DNA of 8,428 bases from Deltaproteobacteria bacterium (GTDB lineage: Bacteria > UBA10199 > SPLOWO2-01-44-7), in assembly GCA_016203765.1 (NCBI GenBank), contig JACQMB010000007.1:1-8428 (forward strand), given 5' to 3'. Position 1 is the stretch's first letter, and every line of letters begins with the position of its first letter. The notes beneath the pieces are model-generated. The model saw only the letters and a program-made list of their open reading frames with translations. It was not told where the DNA came from and did no database searches. This document shows positions 1 through 6,268 of the stretch, piece by piece. A program made the translations under genes and the position numbers.

Positions 1-287
1 AGCATCCAAAAATGGGCGCAGACCAGATAGGGGGGGAAGACCGCCGCCACCCAAAGAAAAAATTGCCAGGCACTACGGCCGAATTGTTTGGGCGTCCGAT
101 CCAAAAAGAGGGTGCTCAAAACAACCGGCAAAAACCCGGAAGGCTCCCTCACCGACGGCATAGCCAGCAAAGGGACAAACAGGAGGAGGGCCGGCACCAG
201 AAAACCGATTGATGATGGGGAAAAAAGATTGGCCAGAAAAAAAACCGCCAGGACGATAAAGGTGATGAGGAGGGCTTTATACCGCAT
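1..287 (-). CDS. Membrane protein of unknown function, N-terminal part (cut by window edge)
   Basis: An ATG at 287 opens a frame that stays open to the window edge (95 codons). It begins MRYKALLITFIVLAVFF. Three strongly hydrophobic stretches are visible at about residues 5-22, 28-43 and 73-93, with a short polar segment (SVREPSG, DRTPKQFGR) between the second and third, so this is very probably a multi-pass inner-membrane protein. The start overlaps the end of the upstream lgt by 11 bases, and an AGAAAGGA stretch lies about 14 bases upstream, rather far for a normal ribosome site; translational coupling to lgt is likely. I do not recognise the family, and no catalytic motif falls inside the visible part. 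Its place as the last visible gene after lspA and lgt may mean a role in the envelope, but that is only context. Confidence 0.7.
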   Translation of the reverse strand, partial: MRYKALLITFIVLAVFFLANLFSPSSIGFLVPALLLFVPLLAMPSVREPSGFLPVVLSTLFLDRTPKQFGRSAWQFFLWVAAVFPPYLVCAHFWM

Positions 288-1074
288 GGGGCACCGGCCG
301 GTCCTTTCTCTTAAAATAGAAATAGATAAAAACGGAGACGGCCAAATAAAAAACCATGGCGATTTGGCCGGACGAAATGGCCCCGTCAAAATAAACTCCG
401 CGATCGGCATCCCCGCGCAAAAATTCGATCAGAAACCGCCCCACCGAATAGAGTCCCAGGGCCATGGCAAAGAGCTGGCCCTGAAACCGCCACCATTTTA
501 TGGAAAAGACCCACAAAAAGAGGGCAATGAACAAAACATTGACCATCAGGTAAATCTGCGTCGCGTGCAGGGGAATGTTGGGATAAAAATGATAGGCGGT
601 GGAACCCGGATCGCTAAAGGTGAGGTGCAGGAAAAAACCGGTCGGCTTGCCGAAGCAGCAGCCGGTCAACAGACAACCGATCCGGCCGAAGAAGAGGGCC
701 GCCGGCACCACGAAGGCCGCGCAATCAAAATAGGCCCAGACCGGCTGTCTGCGCCAGCGGAGATAAAAATACCAGGCAATGCCCCCCGCCATATGCCCGC
801 CCCAGGAGACAAAGCCCCCCTGCCAAAAATAGAAAAACCGGAGCGGATCTTCCCAATAATAATGGGGGGCCTCGACCAAGACATGGCCGATCCGCGCGCC
901 GAGGAATCCGGCCACGACCGCAAGTATGACCATGTCCAGCGCATAGACCACCGGCAGACCGAGCCGGCGGACCGCCTTCACTCCCAGATAGGCCGCCGCC
1001 AGCACCCCAACCATGATCAAAAAAGAATAGGCGGGAAAAGTAAACTCGCCGATTTGAAACAAAATCGGTTTCAT
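277..1074 (-). CDS. lgt: Prolipoprotein diacylglyceryl transferase, copy 1 (divergent Lgt)
   Basis: This 265-residue polytopic inner-membrane protein matches Lgt, which transfers diacylglycerol from phosphatidylglycerol to the lipobox cysteine of prolipoproteins. Family landmarks: the N-terminus MKPILFQIG, the loop WGGHM (91-95), the signature GRIGCLLTGCCFG (130-142), HATQIY (170-175) and GRFLIEFLRGD (212-222). Length is normal. Compared with E. coli Lgt, the signature Arg and final Gly are kept (R131, G142), as are R213 and E217, but the Asn and Glu of GxxGNFxNGE are Cys (C134, C139), the loop His is Trp (W91), and the Glu usually following HPxQLY is Leu (L176). The Cys-rich signature is shared with copy 2; the other changes make this the more divergent copy. 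Its ATG overlaps the lspA stop as ATGA, so it is probably coupled to lspA. It could be a specialised or weakened Lgt. Confidence 0.9.
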   Translation of the reverse strand: MKPILFQIGEFTFPAYSFLIMVGVLAAAYLGVKAVRRLGLPVVYALDMVILAVVAGFLGARIGHVLVEAPHYYWEDPLRFFYFWQGGFVSWGGHMAGGIAWYFYLRWRRQPVWAYFDCAAFVVPAALFFGRIGCLLTGCCFGKPTGFFLHLTFSDPGSTAYHFYPNIPLHATQIYLMVNVLFIALFLWVFSIKWWRFQGQLFAMALGLYSVGRFLIEFLRGDADRGVYFDGAISSGQIAMVFYLAVSVFIYFYFKRKDRPVPHAV

Positions 1075-1565
1075 CTTTTTTTAAAGACGGCTGCAATCAG
1101 CAAAATCATCGAAATCGTAATGGCGCTGTCGGCCGCATTAAAAGCCGGCCAGCGTAGCTCCACCCCGCTGACCATTTTATCACCCACATGCAGGGAGACA
1201 AAATCGACAACGCTCCCGTAACGGACCCTGTCGATAAAATTTCCGATCACGCCGGCGGAGACAAGACCCAGCGGCCAGGGGTAAAAACGGTCGCGCCGTT
1301 CCAGCGTGAGAAAGCAATAGACCAGAACGCACGACGCCACAAATGAAATCCCGTAGAAAAAGGGGGCGCGAAAATTCGGATCCATGGAGGCCAGCATGCC
1401 GAAGGCCGCCCCGGCATTGCGGACATGAACCAGGTCAAAAAATTGCGGGATGACGGTGACGGTCTCCCCGATGGCGAGGGTATTCAGAATCATCGATTTG
1501 GTCCAGAAGTCGAGCAGGACGACCAGGGGAGTCAGGATGAAAAAAATTTTGTATTTGTAGGCCAT
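1071..1565 (-). CDS. lspA: Lipoprotein signal peptidase II
   Basis: This 164-residue membrane aspartyl protease cleaves the signal peptide of diacylglyceryl-prolipoproteins just before the modified cysteine. The family blocks are all present: DFWTK (19-23), VRNAGAAFG (48-56), GVIGNFIDR (105-113), VVDFVSLH (119-126) and FNAADSAI (142-149). The two catalytic aspartates of the family fall at D121 and D146. About four hydrophobic segments are visible and length is typical. Its ATG follows the ileS stop after one base and overlaps lgt copy 1 by four bases. No convincing Shine-Dalgarno sequence precedes it, because the bases just upstream belong to a heptamer repeat, so translation probably depends on ribosomes finishing ileS. 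Linkage of lspA to ileS is a common bacterial arrangement. Confidence 0.96.
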   Translation of the reverse strand: MAYKYKIFFILTPLVVLLDFWTKSMILNTLAIGETVTVIPQFFDLVHVRNAGAAFGMLASMDPNFRAPFFYGISFVASCVLVYCFLTLERRDRFYPWPLGLVSAGVIGNFIDRVRYGSVVDFVSLHVGDKMVSGVELRWPAFNAADSAITISMILLIAAVFKKR

Positions 1566-1566
1566 G

Positions 1567-4422
1567 TTATTGGTCCGTAGTCCGTGGTCCGTAGTCCGTG
1601 GTCCGCGGTCCGTGGACCGTGGACCCGGTCACCACACTAATGCACCGCAGGCAGATTTCAGGATGAACTTTGTTTTTGCCCACGCTCGGAAGATATTTCC
1701 AACAGCGAACGCATTTCTGCCCCTCCGCCTTGGCCACCCCCACCTTCAATCCCGCCACCGCTTCGGAGGTATGCACCCAATCACCGGTTGCCCGGCCGAA
1801 AGTAACGGCAGAGACGATAAAAATATCGGCCAGCCCCTGAAATGATTTCAAAAACTCCTCCTGATCCTTGCTGGCCTCGAGGACCAGCCTCGCCTCCAGG
1901 GAATTGCGGATGACTTTTTCCGCCCGCGCCACCTCCAGGGCCTTGGTGACCGCCTCCCGCATGGTCAAGAGACGCTCCCAGCGCTCCCCCAAACCGGCAT
2001 CGTTCCATTGAGGATCGGTTTGCGGAAGCCCCGCCAAAAAGACCGAGGCATTCCTTGCCTTGAAAGGGGGAAACGCCTGCCAAACCTCCTCGGCGGTAAA
2101 AGACAAAATGGGGGCGATCAGCCGGACCAGGGCGTTCAAAATCTCAAACAAAACGGTCTGGGCCGATTTTCTCAACTCGCCGCCCTTGGCCTCGCAATAA
2201 AGCCGGTCTTTAATGATGTCAAAATAGAGGGCCGAGCATTCCACGGCGCAAAAGCGGTTGACGGCGTGCGCGATTTTATGAAACTCGTAATTTTCATAGG
2301 CCTGCCGGACCTTATCAACCAGCTGGTGAAGGACAAAAAGGGCCCAGCGGTCGAGCTCCGGCATTTTTTCATAGGCCGTCCTTTCCGTTTCGGGCGCGAA
2401 ATCGGCCAGATTGCCAAGCAGATATCTGCAGGTGTTCCGGATTTTGCGATAGGCGTCGACCAGGTGGGTCAAAATTTCCCCGGAAAAACGGATATCGTTG
2501 AAATAGTCCTCGTTCGCCACCCACATCCTCAGCAGTTCGGCCCCCTGGGCTTTCAAAACATTTTCGGGCGGCACATAGTTCTGCGCCGATTTGGAGAGTT
2601 TTTTCCCCTCCTGATCAACCACAAAGCCGTGGGTCAAAACGGTTTTATACGGGGCCTGGTCGCGCGTGGCCACCGCCGTCAGCAGGGAGGTGTGAAACCA
2701 GCCGCGGTGCTGGTCGCTCCCTTCCAGATAAAGATCGGCGGGGACATTCTTCGGATTGCGATCCTCCAAAACGGCGGCGTAGGAAACGCCGGAATCGAAC
2801 CAGACATCCAGGATCGCCGTTTCTTTTTTGAATTTGGTTTTCTTTTTGCAATGGGGGCATTGAAAATCCTTCGGCAATATTTTTTCCAGATCGAGCGAAA
2901 ACCAGAGATCGGATCCCCCCTCTTTTTCAAAAAGCTTTGCCGCCTTTTCGACCAGTTCCGCCGAGGTGGCCGCTTCGGCGCAGACCTCGCAGACCGCCGC
3001 AATGATCGGCACCCCCCACTGGCGCTGGCGGGAAACGCACCAGTCGGGGCGGGCCTGGACCATTCCGTAAATACGGTTGCGCCCCCAGGCGGGAATCCAC
3101 GCCACTTGATCGATCGCCCGCAAGGCCTTTTTCCGCAAATCCCTGTTTTCCATCGAAACAAACCACTGATCGGTGGCGCGAAACACAATCCCCTTCCCGC
3201 ATCTCGAACAATGAGGATAAGAGTGTTGGATCGTCTCTTCCTTGATCAAGGCCCCGGCCTGTTTCAGATGCTCGATGATCGGCCGGTTGGCCTTTTCCAC
3301 AAACTGGCCGGTCAGCCAGTCGAGGCCGGCCTCTTTGGTAAAACAACCCTTTTCATCAACCGGGGCGAAGGGTTCCAGGCCGTATTTTTTTCCCACCTCA
3401 TAGTCCTCGTAGCCGTGCCCGGGGGCGGTGTGGACACAGCCGGTCCCCGCTTCCAACGTCACATGAGGGCCAAGAATAATCAGCGACTCTTTGGGCAAAA
3501 AGGGATGCCGGGCGTGCAAATTTTCCAAATCCCTGGCCGAAAATTTTGCCAGCACGTCGCATTCGGGAGAACCGAAAATTTCCAGGATTTTATTGAGGAG
3601 CCCATCGGCCACGATCCAGATCTCTTTTTCAATTTTCACGGCGGCGTAGGTCAACTCCGGGTGGAGGGCGATGCCCAGATTGGCCGGCAGGGTCCAGGGG
3701 GTGGTGGTCCAGATCACCGCGTAGACCGGGGAGTCGGGGAGGGACCATTTTTGCCTGAGTCGCGCCTCCTCCACCATCCGAAATTTGACGTAAATGGAAG
3801 GGGCGGTGCGATCTTTATATTCGATCTCCGCCTCGGCCAAAACGGTCCGGCAGGAGGCGCACCAAAAAACCGGTTTTTTGCCGCGATAGACGAAGCCTGC
3901 CTTGACAAACCGGCCGAATTCCCGGGCGATGACCGACTCATAGTGCGGCGACATGGTCAGATAGGGATTCTCCCAATCGCCGAAACAGCCGAGCCGCTTG
4001 AATTCATTCCGCTGGATGTCGATAAATTTTTCGGCGTATTCGCGGCAGGCCTTTCGAAATTCGAGGACCGTCATCTTGTTCTTTTTGGGGCCCAGTTCTT
4101 TGTCAACCTGCAATTCGATGGGGAGGCCGTGGCAATCCCAGCCGGGGATAAATTCGCAAAACCGGCCGTTCATGTTTTTGTATTTCACGACCATGTCCTT
4201 TAAAACCTTGTTCAGAATGGTTCCATAATGGATGTGGCCGTTGGCGTAGGGCGGGCCGTCGTGGAAGATAAAAGGGGCGCCTTGTTGATTTTTCCGAACG
4301 AGCGCGGAATAAATTTTGTTTTCTTCCCAAAATTTCAGAAAATCGGGTTCGCGCCGGCCCAGATCGGCCTTCATCGGAAAATCGGTCTGCGGGAGGTTTA
4401 AACTTGCTTTGTAATCGGCCAT
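1567..4422 (-). CDS. ileS: Isoleucyl-tRNA synthetase with repeat-derived C-terminal tail
   Basis: This 951-residue class I enzyme charges tRNA-Ile in the cytoplasm. The nucleotide-binding signature is PYANGHIHYGT (58-68), with HYGT where many enzymes have HIGH; then PGWDCHGLPIE (93-103), the CP1 editing domain with WTTTPWTLPANLG (238-250) and HTAPGHGYEDY (331-341, D340 the likely editing Asp), WGVPI (469-473), DVWFDSGVS (539-547) and the KMSKS motif as KLSKS (608-612). The C-terminal zinc ribbon has C904, C907, C924 and C927. Residues 934-951 (starting STVHGPR) are encoded by heptamer repeat locus A (about 1570-1623) and are not part of the family core, which ends near residue 930. The gene starts five bases after the small lipoprotein gene and lacks a clear ribosome site; it ends one base before lspA. 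The tail may be harmless. All catalytic blocks are intact. Confidence 0.97.
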   Translation of the reverse strand: MADYKASLNLPQTDFPMKADLGRREPDFLKFWEENKIYSALVRKNQQGAPFIFHDGPPYANGHIHYGTILNKVLKDMVVKYKNMNGRFCEFIPGWDCHGLPIELQVDKELGPKKNKMTVLEFRKACREYAEKFIDIQRNEFKRLGCFGDWENPYLTMSPHYESVIAREFGRFVKAGFVYRGKKPVFWCASCRTVLAEAEIEYKDRTAPSIYVKFRMVEEARLRQKWSLPDSPVYAVIWTTTPWTLPANLGIALHPELTYAAVKIEKEIWIVADGLLNKILEIFGSPECDVLAKFSARDLENLHARHPFLPKESLIILGPHVTLEAGTGCVHTAPGHGYEDYEVGKKYGLEPFAPVDEKGCFTKEAGLDWLTGQFVEKANRPIIEHLKQAGALIKEETIQHSYPHCSRCGKGIVFRATDQWFVSMENRDLRKKALRAIDQVAWIPAWGRNRIYGMVQARPDWCVSRQRQWGVPIIAAVCEVCAEAATSAELVEKAAKLFEKEGGSDLWFSLDLEKILPKDFQCPHCKKKTKFKKETAILDVWFDSGVSYAAVLEDRNPKNVPADLYLEGSDQHRGWFHTSLLTAVATRDQAPYKTVLTHGFVVDQEGKKLSKSAQNYVPPENVLKAQGAELLRMWVANEDYFNDIRFSGEILTHLVDAYRKIRNTCRYLLGNLADFAPETERTAYEKMPELDRWALFVLHQLVDKVRQAYENYEFHKIAHAVNRFCAVECSALYFDIIKDRLYCEAKGGELRKSAQTVLFEILNALVRLIAPILSFTAEEVWQAFPPFKARNASVFLAGLPQTDPQWNDAGLGERWERLLTMREAVTKALEVARAEKVIRNSLEARLVLEASKDQEEFLKSFQGLADIFIVSAVTFGRATGDWVHTSEAVAGLKVGVAKAEGQKCVRCWKYLPSVGKNKVHPEICLRCISVVTGSTVHGPRTTDYGPRTTDQ
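1574..1628. repeat. Heptamer tandem repeat, locus A (TCCGTRG units)
   Basis: Seven consecutive 7-bp units run from 1574 to 1622: TCCGTAG, TCCGTGG, TCCGTAG, TCCGTGG, TCCGCGG, TCCGTGG, then ACCGTGG, followed by a partial unit (ACCCGG). The last units switch to the inverted form, so the array is partly self-complementary. The same heptamer family occurs at 4892-4975. The array lies over the end of ileS, is read in frame there, and ends five bases before the ileS stop codon. Confidence 0.9.
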
Positions 4423-4427
4423 AGAAA

Positions 4428-4985
4428 CTATTCTTGGATTCCCTGGTTGGTCAGCGCCGCGTTCCGGTCGCGCAAATAATCACCGATCTTGTCAAAAAGT
4501 CTGGCCTCCTCCCGGCCGGTGGAGCGGAGGGGAGAGACGACCGCCTGAATCCTGGAGCCGACCTGCACCTCCGTGCGGCCCCCCTGCGGAACCAACCGGA
4601 CCTCCAGCTGATGATAGGCCCCGTTGACCCCGTAATCGTTCCTCCCGAAAAGGGGAAGGGCGTGGGAAACGGCCCCAACCGGCACATAGCGGGTTTTAAT
4701 AATGCCGTTGTGCAAATCCTCATCGGCGATCGGATAGCCTTGGGCCGGCAGGGCCCAGCGCAGGGCATAGTAGACGGCGTTCGGATTAGCCGCGAATGTT
4801 TTCTTGTAAACCTTGGGCATCTCCGGCCTGGCGGTCCGGTAGGTTTTGGTGCAAGCAAGAGAGGTGCAGAGAAGCAAAGAAGCAAAGAGAAGGACCATGG
4901 ACCGTGGACCGTGGACCGTGGACCTCTTGCTTCTTTTTTTCAAGTCCATGGTCCATGGTCCACTGTCCACGGTCCTATTTACCAT
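4428..4985 (-). CDS. Small lipoprotein of unknown function with a repeat in its signal-peptide region
   Basis: From the ATG at 4985 this encodes 185 residues. That start has an AGAAGGAG site five bases upstream and overlaps the end of lgt copy 2, so I prefer it to an in-frame ATG at 5030 inside lgt or one at 4898, which has no ribosome site. The first ~30 residues come mainly from heptamer repeat locus B and contain a basic patch (KKRSKR); then comes a hydrophobic stretch and the lipobox LAC (MVLLFASLLLCTSLAC), with the lipidated Cys at residue 45 (codon 4851-4853). The mature part is about 140 residues, with NAVYYALRWALPAQGYPI, NGIIKTRYVPV and a sequence consistent with an alternating helix/strand fold, loosely reminiscent of BamC-like outer-membrane lipoproteins; I cannot assign a family. 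It has no Asp right after the Cys (it is Thr), so outer-membrane sorting is plausible. It is a likely substrate of the Lgt and LspA encoded beside it. Confidence 0.85.
   Translation of the reverse strand: MVNRTVDSGPWTMDLKKRSKRSTVHGPRSMVLLFASLLLCTSLACTKTYRTARPEMPKVYKKTFAANPNAVYYALRWALPAQGYPIADEDLHNGIIKTRYVPVGAVSHALPLFGRNDYGVNGAYHQLEVRLVPQGGRTEVQVGSRIQAVVSPLRSTGREEARLFDKIGDYLRDRNAALTNQGIQE
4892..4975. repeat. Heptamer repeat, locus B: two inverted arrays forming a long hairpin
   Basis: Four units of ACCRTGG run from 4894 to 4921 and four related inverted units (TCCATGG, TCCATGG, TCCACTG, TCCACGG) from 4945 to 4972. They are separated by a 20-base T-rich spacer. The two 31-base arms (4892-4922 and 4945-4975) are inverted repeats of each other with four differences, so either strand can fold into a long stem. 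The array begins at the lgt copy 2 stop codon and lies within the start of the small lipoprotein gene. Same family as 1574-1628. Confidence 0.92.
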
Positions 4986-5781
4986 AATTTCTCCTTCTCT
5001 TATATAGATACACTCCCCCCCCGATTGCAAACAGAATCAGCGCAATCAACTGGGAGGTGGAGAGCCCGCCGCCGAAGACAAACCCCCGGTCGATGTCGCC
5101 CCGCCAAAATTCGATCAGGAATCGCCCCGCCGCATAAACCGTCAGATAGAGGGCAATAACCTGTCCGTCGAACTTTTTTCTTTTCAAAACCCAATGGAGC
5201 CCCAAAAAAATCAAAAACTCGCCCCCCGATTCAAGCAGTTGGGTCGGATACAAGGGAACCCCCGGCGGGGCCAGCGAGTTGGGATCATAAGGAAAGGTCA
5301 CGGTGTACCAGGCCTCGGCCAACAGGGGTCGGCCGTGACAACAGCCGGCAAAAAAACATCCCTGGCGGCCGATCGCGTGACCCAAGGCGATGGCGGGGGC
5401 GAAAAAGTCGCAGAATTTCAAGGCCGGCAGTTTATGTTTTTTGAAAAACCAGAAGGAGACCAACAAGGAGGCGATCAGGCCGCCGTAAAAAACCAGCCCC
5501 CCCTCCCAAATGCGGAACAGATAGAGGGGATTTTCAAAAAAACGCTCTCGTTCGGCAACCAGGACATGCAAAAGACGGGAGCCGACAATGGCCGCGATCA
5601 AAATATAAAAGACCAGGTCCATCGCCTTGACCGGGTCTTCTCCCTGCGCCTTGGCCTGCCGGCTCACATACCACGACCCGGCCAGGAACCCCAGCGCCAC
5701 CATCACCCCGTAGCTGTAAATCGGCAAATATTCGTGCCCAAAGAGGCCAAACAATGGAATCTTGAAGAGGATGGGGTACAT
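4975..5781 (-). CDS. lgt: Prolipoprotein diacylglyceryl transferase, copy 2
   Basis: This 268-residue polytopic protein is the more canonical of the two Lgt copies. The N-terminus MYPILFKIP followed by LPIYSYGVMVALG is typical of the family. Other blocks are EGGLVFYGGLIAS (93-105), GRQGCFFAGCCHG (138-150), YPTQLLES (178-185) and GRFLIEFWRGDIDRG (219-233). R139, G150, R220, E224 and the Glu of the PTQLLE block (E184) are kept. The Asn and Glu of the E. coli-type signature are Cys (C142, C147), and the loop His is Tyr (Y99). It is the first gene of the operon; a sigma-70-like promoter lies directly upstream, and no Shine-Dalgarno is visible before its ATG. Its last codons carry the ribosome site and overlap the start of the small lipoprotein. 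I expect this to be the housekeeping Lgt. Confidence 0.95.
   Translation of the reverse strand: MYPILFKIPLFGLFGHEYLPIYSYGVMVALGFLAGSWYVSRQAKAQGEDPVKAMDLVFYILIAAIVGSRLLHVLVAERERFFENPLYLFRIWEGGLVFYGGLIASLLVSFWFFKKHKLPALKFCDFFAPAIALGHAIGRQGCFFAGCCHGRPLLAEAWYTVTFPYDPNSLAPPGVPLYPTQLLESGGEFLIFLGLHWVLKRKKFDGQVIALYLTVYAAGRFLIEFWRGDIDRGFVFGGGLSTSQLIALILFAIGGGVYLYKRRRNYGK
4991..4998 (-). promoter_or_regulatory. Shine-Dalgarno site that decides the small-lipoprotein start
   Basis: Read on the minus strand this is AGAAGGAG, five bases before the ATG at 4985. It lies within the last codons of lgt copy 2 (YKRRRN). It is the strongest ribosome-binding site in the operon and supports translation starting upstream of, and running through, the heptamer repeat. 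Confidence 0.8.
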
Positions 5782-5790
5782 ATTGTCAGC

Positions 5791-5819
5791 AGAATAGCCG
5801 CTGTACTTTGTTCTGTAAA
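5791..5819 (-). promoter_or_regulatory. Sigma-70-like promoter of the lgt-ileS-lspA operon
   Basis: On the minus strand TTTACA (5814-5819, 5 of 6 consensus bases) is followed after exactly 17 bases by TATTCT (5791-5796, 4 of 6). The expected start of transcription is near 5784, only 2-4 bases before the lgt ATG at 5781, so the mRNA would be almost leaderless. The lack of a Shine-Dalgarno before that ATG agrees with this. Assigned by eye. Confidence 0.5.
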
Positions 5820-5857
5820 GTGTTCACTCGATGGTGTCTGTTATGAGGGCTTCTTGG

Positions 5858-6023
5858 AAGGGAGGGGCTCGAAGATTCCCCCGCGCTCGGGTGTTGCTGG
5901 ATCCCGCTAGGGGGCAACTCCTCCATCGTGATAGGCCCGGATAATTAAGGATCTATCCCCTAAACCTCCCGCTAAATCCCGCAACACCCCTGCGCGCGGG
6001 TACTTCTCGCCGCCTCCCTTTCC
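5858..6023. repeat. Long imperfect inverted repeat in the intergenic region
   Basis: Two arms of roughly 57-69 bases (about 5858-5914 and 5955-6023) are imperfectly complementary, around a loop of about 40 bases. Paired blocks include AAGGGAGG (5858-5865) with CCTCCCTT (6013-6020), CGCGC (5882-5886) with GCGCG (5992-5996), GGGTGTTGC (5889-5897) with GCAACACCC (5981-5989) and TAGGGG (5908-5913) with CCCCTA (5957-5962). The blocks are in matching order with small bulges between them, so a single long hairpin is possible. No gene is visible here. It could be a decayed palindromic mobile element, a processed RNA hairpin, or a barrier between the peptidase gene and the operon. Confidence 0.65.
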
Positions 6024-6097
6024 TTACGCCTTCGCAACAACACAATTCTCACTCTCAAAAATATTTGGGGAAACAATGCGAACGAGGAGGGGGTGCT

Positions 6098-6268
6098 CCG
6101 TATGTTGATACGGTGCTGGAAGGAGCCGTTGCCGGGGCCGGTCGAGCGGCTTTGAAAACCATTTCGTCAAAGCCTTATTAAAACGAAATGGTTTTCAGCC
6201 GCGGTTTGCCGGCGTTTGAGGCAAACCGCGAAAGCGAGACCGGCTCCGGCAAGAAGGCTCCTTCCAGC
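6098..6268. other. Multi-helix junction element (structured RNA or palindromic mobile element)
   Basis: Nearly every base can be paired. A small hairpin CCGTAT/ATACGG (6098-6113) is followed by a closing stem between 6115-6143 and 6238-6268: 13 perfect pairs starting GCTGGAAGGAGCC, an internal loop (GTT opposite AAGAA), then 13 more pairs with one G-T. Inside are two hairpins. The first is a 14-bp stem GAAAACCATTTCGT/ACGAAATGGTTTTC (6154-6167/6183-6196), continued by 6 bp (6146-6151/6197-6202). The second is a perfect 10-bp stem GCGGTTTGCC/GGCAAACCGC (6201-6210/6220-6229). The element begins 34 bases after the peptidase stop codon in its direction of transcription. No open frame or tRNA-like signature fits it. 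I do not recognise the family. Confidence 0.75.

Noticed and set aside
88..1221. A 377-codon plus-strand frame opposite lgt and lspA
   Set aside because: It covers two well-supported minus-strand genes and their junction; its composition is that of a shadow frame.
2008..4203. A 731-codon open frame on the plus strand opposite ileS
   Set aside because: The minus strand here encodes an intact IleRS with all its catalytic motifs. The plus-strand product has no recognisable domain and is rich in Gly/Arg/Pro as expected for an antisense shadow.
4219..4251. Hyper-resistant IleRS signature with exchanged first and third positions
   Set aside because: The first His and third Gly are in the normal order (HYGT), so the exchanged form is absent.
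4892..4975. CRISPR-like array
   Set aside because: The 7-bp units are contiguous, without spacers between units, and invert halfway. This is a palindromic tandem repeat, and no cas gene is present.
4428..5030. Longer start for the small lipoprotein at ATG 5030
   Set aside because: It would lie 56 bases inside lgt and lacks a ribosome site, while the ATG at 4985 has AGAAGGAG at ideal spacing.
5945..6181. A 78-codon frame on the plus strand ending VAGAGRAALKTISSKPY
   Set aside because: It has no ATG and no ribosome site, and it runs through parts of both palindromic structures. A gene remnant is possible but not supportable.
6115..6268. Integron attC site
   Set aside because: The outer arms do not show the RYYYAAC/GTTRRRY core sites, and no integrase or cassette array is visible.
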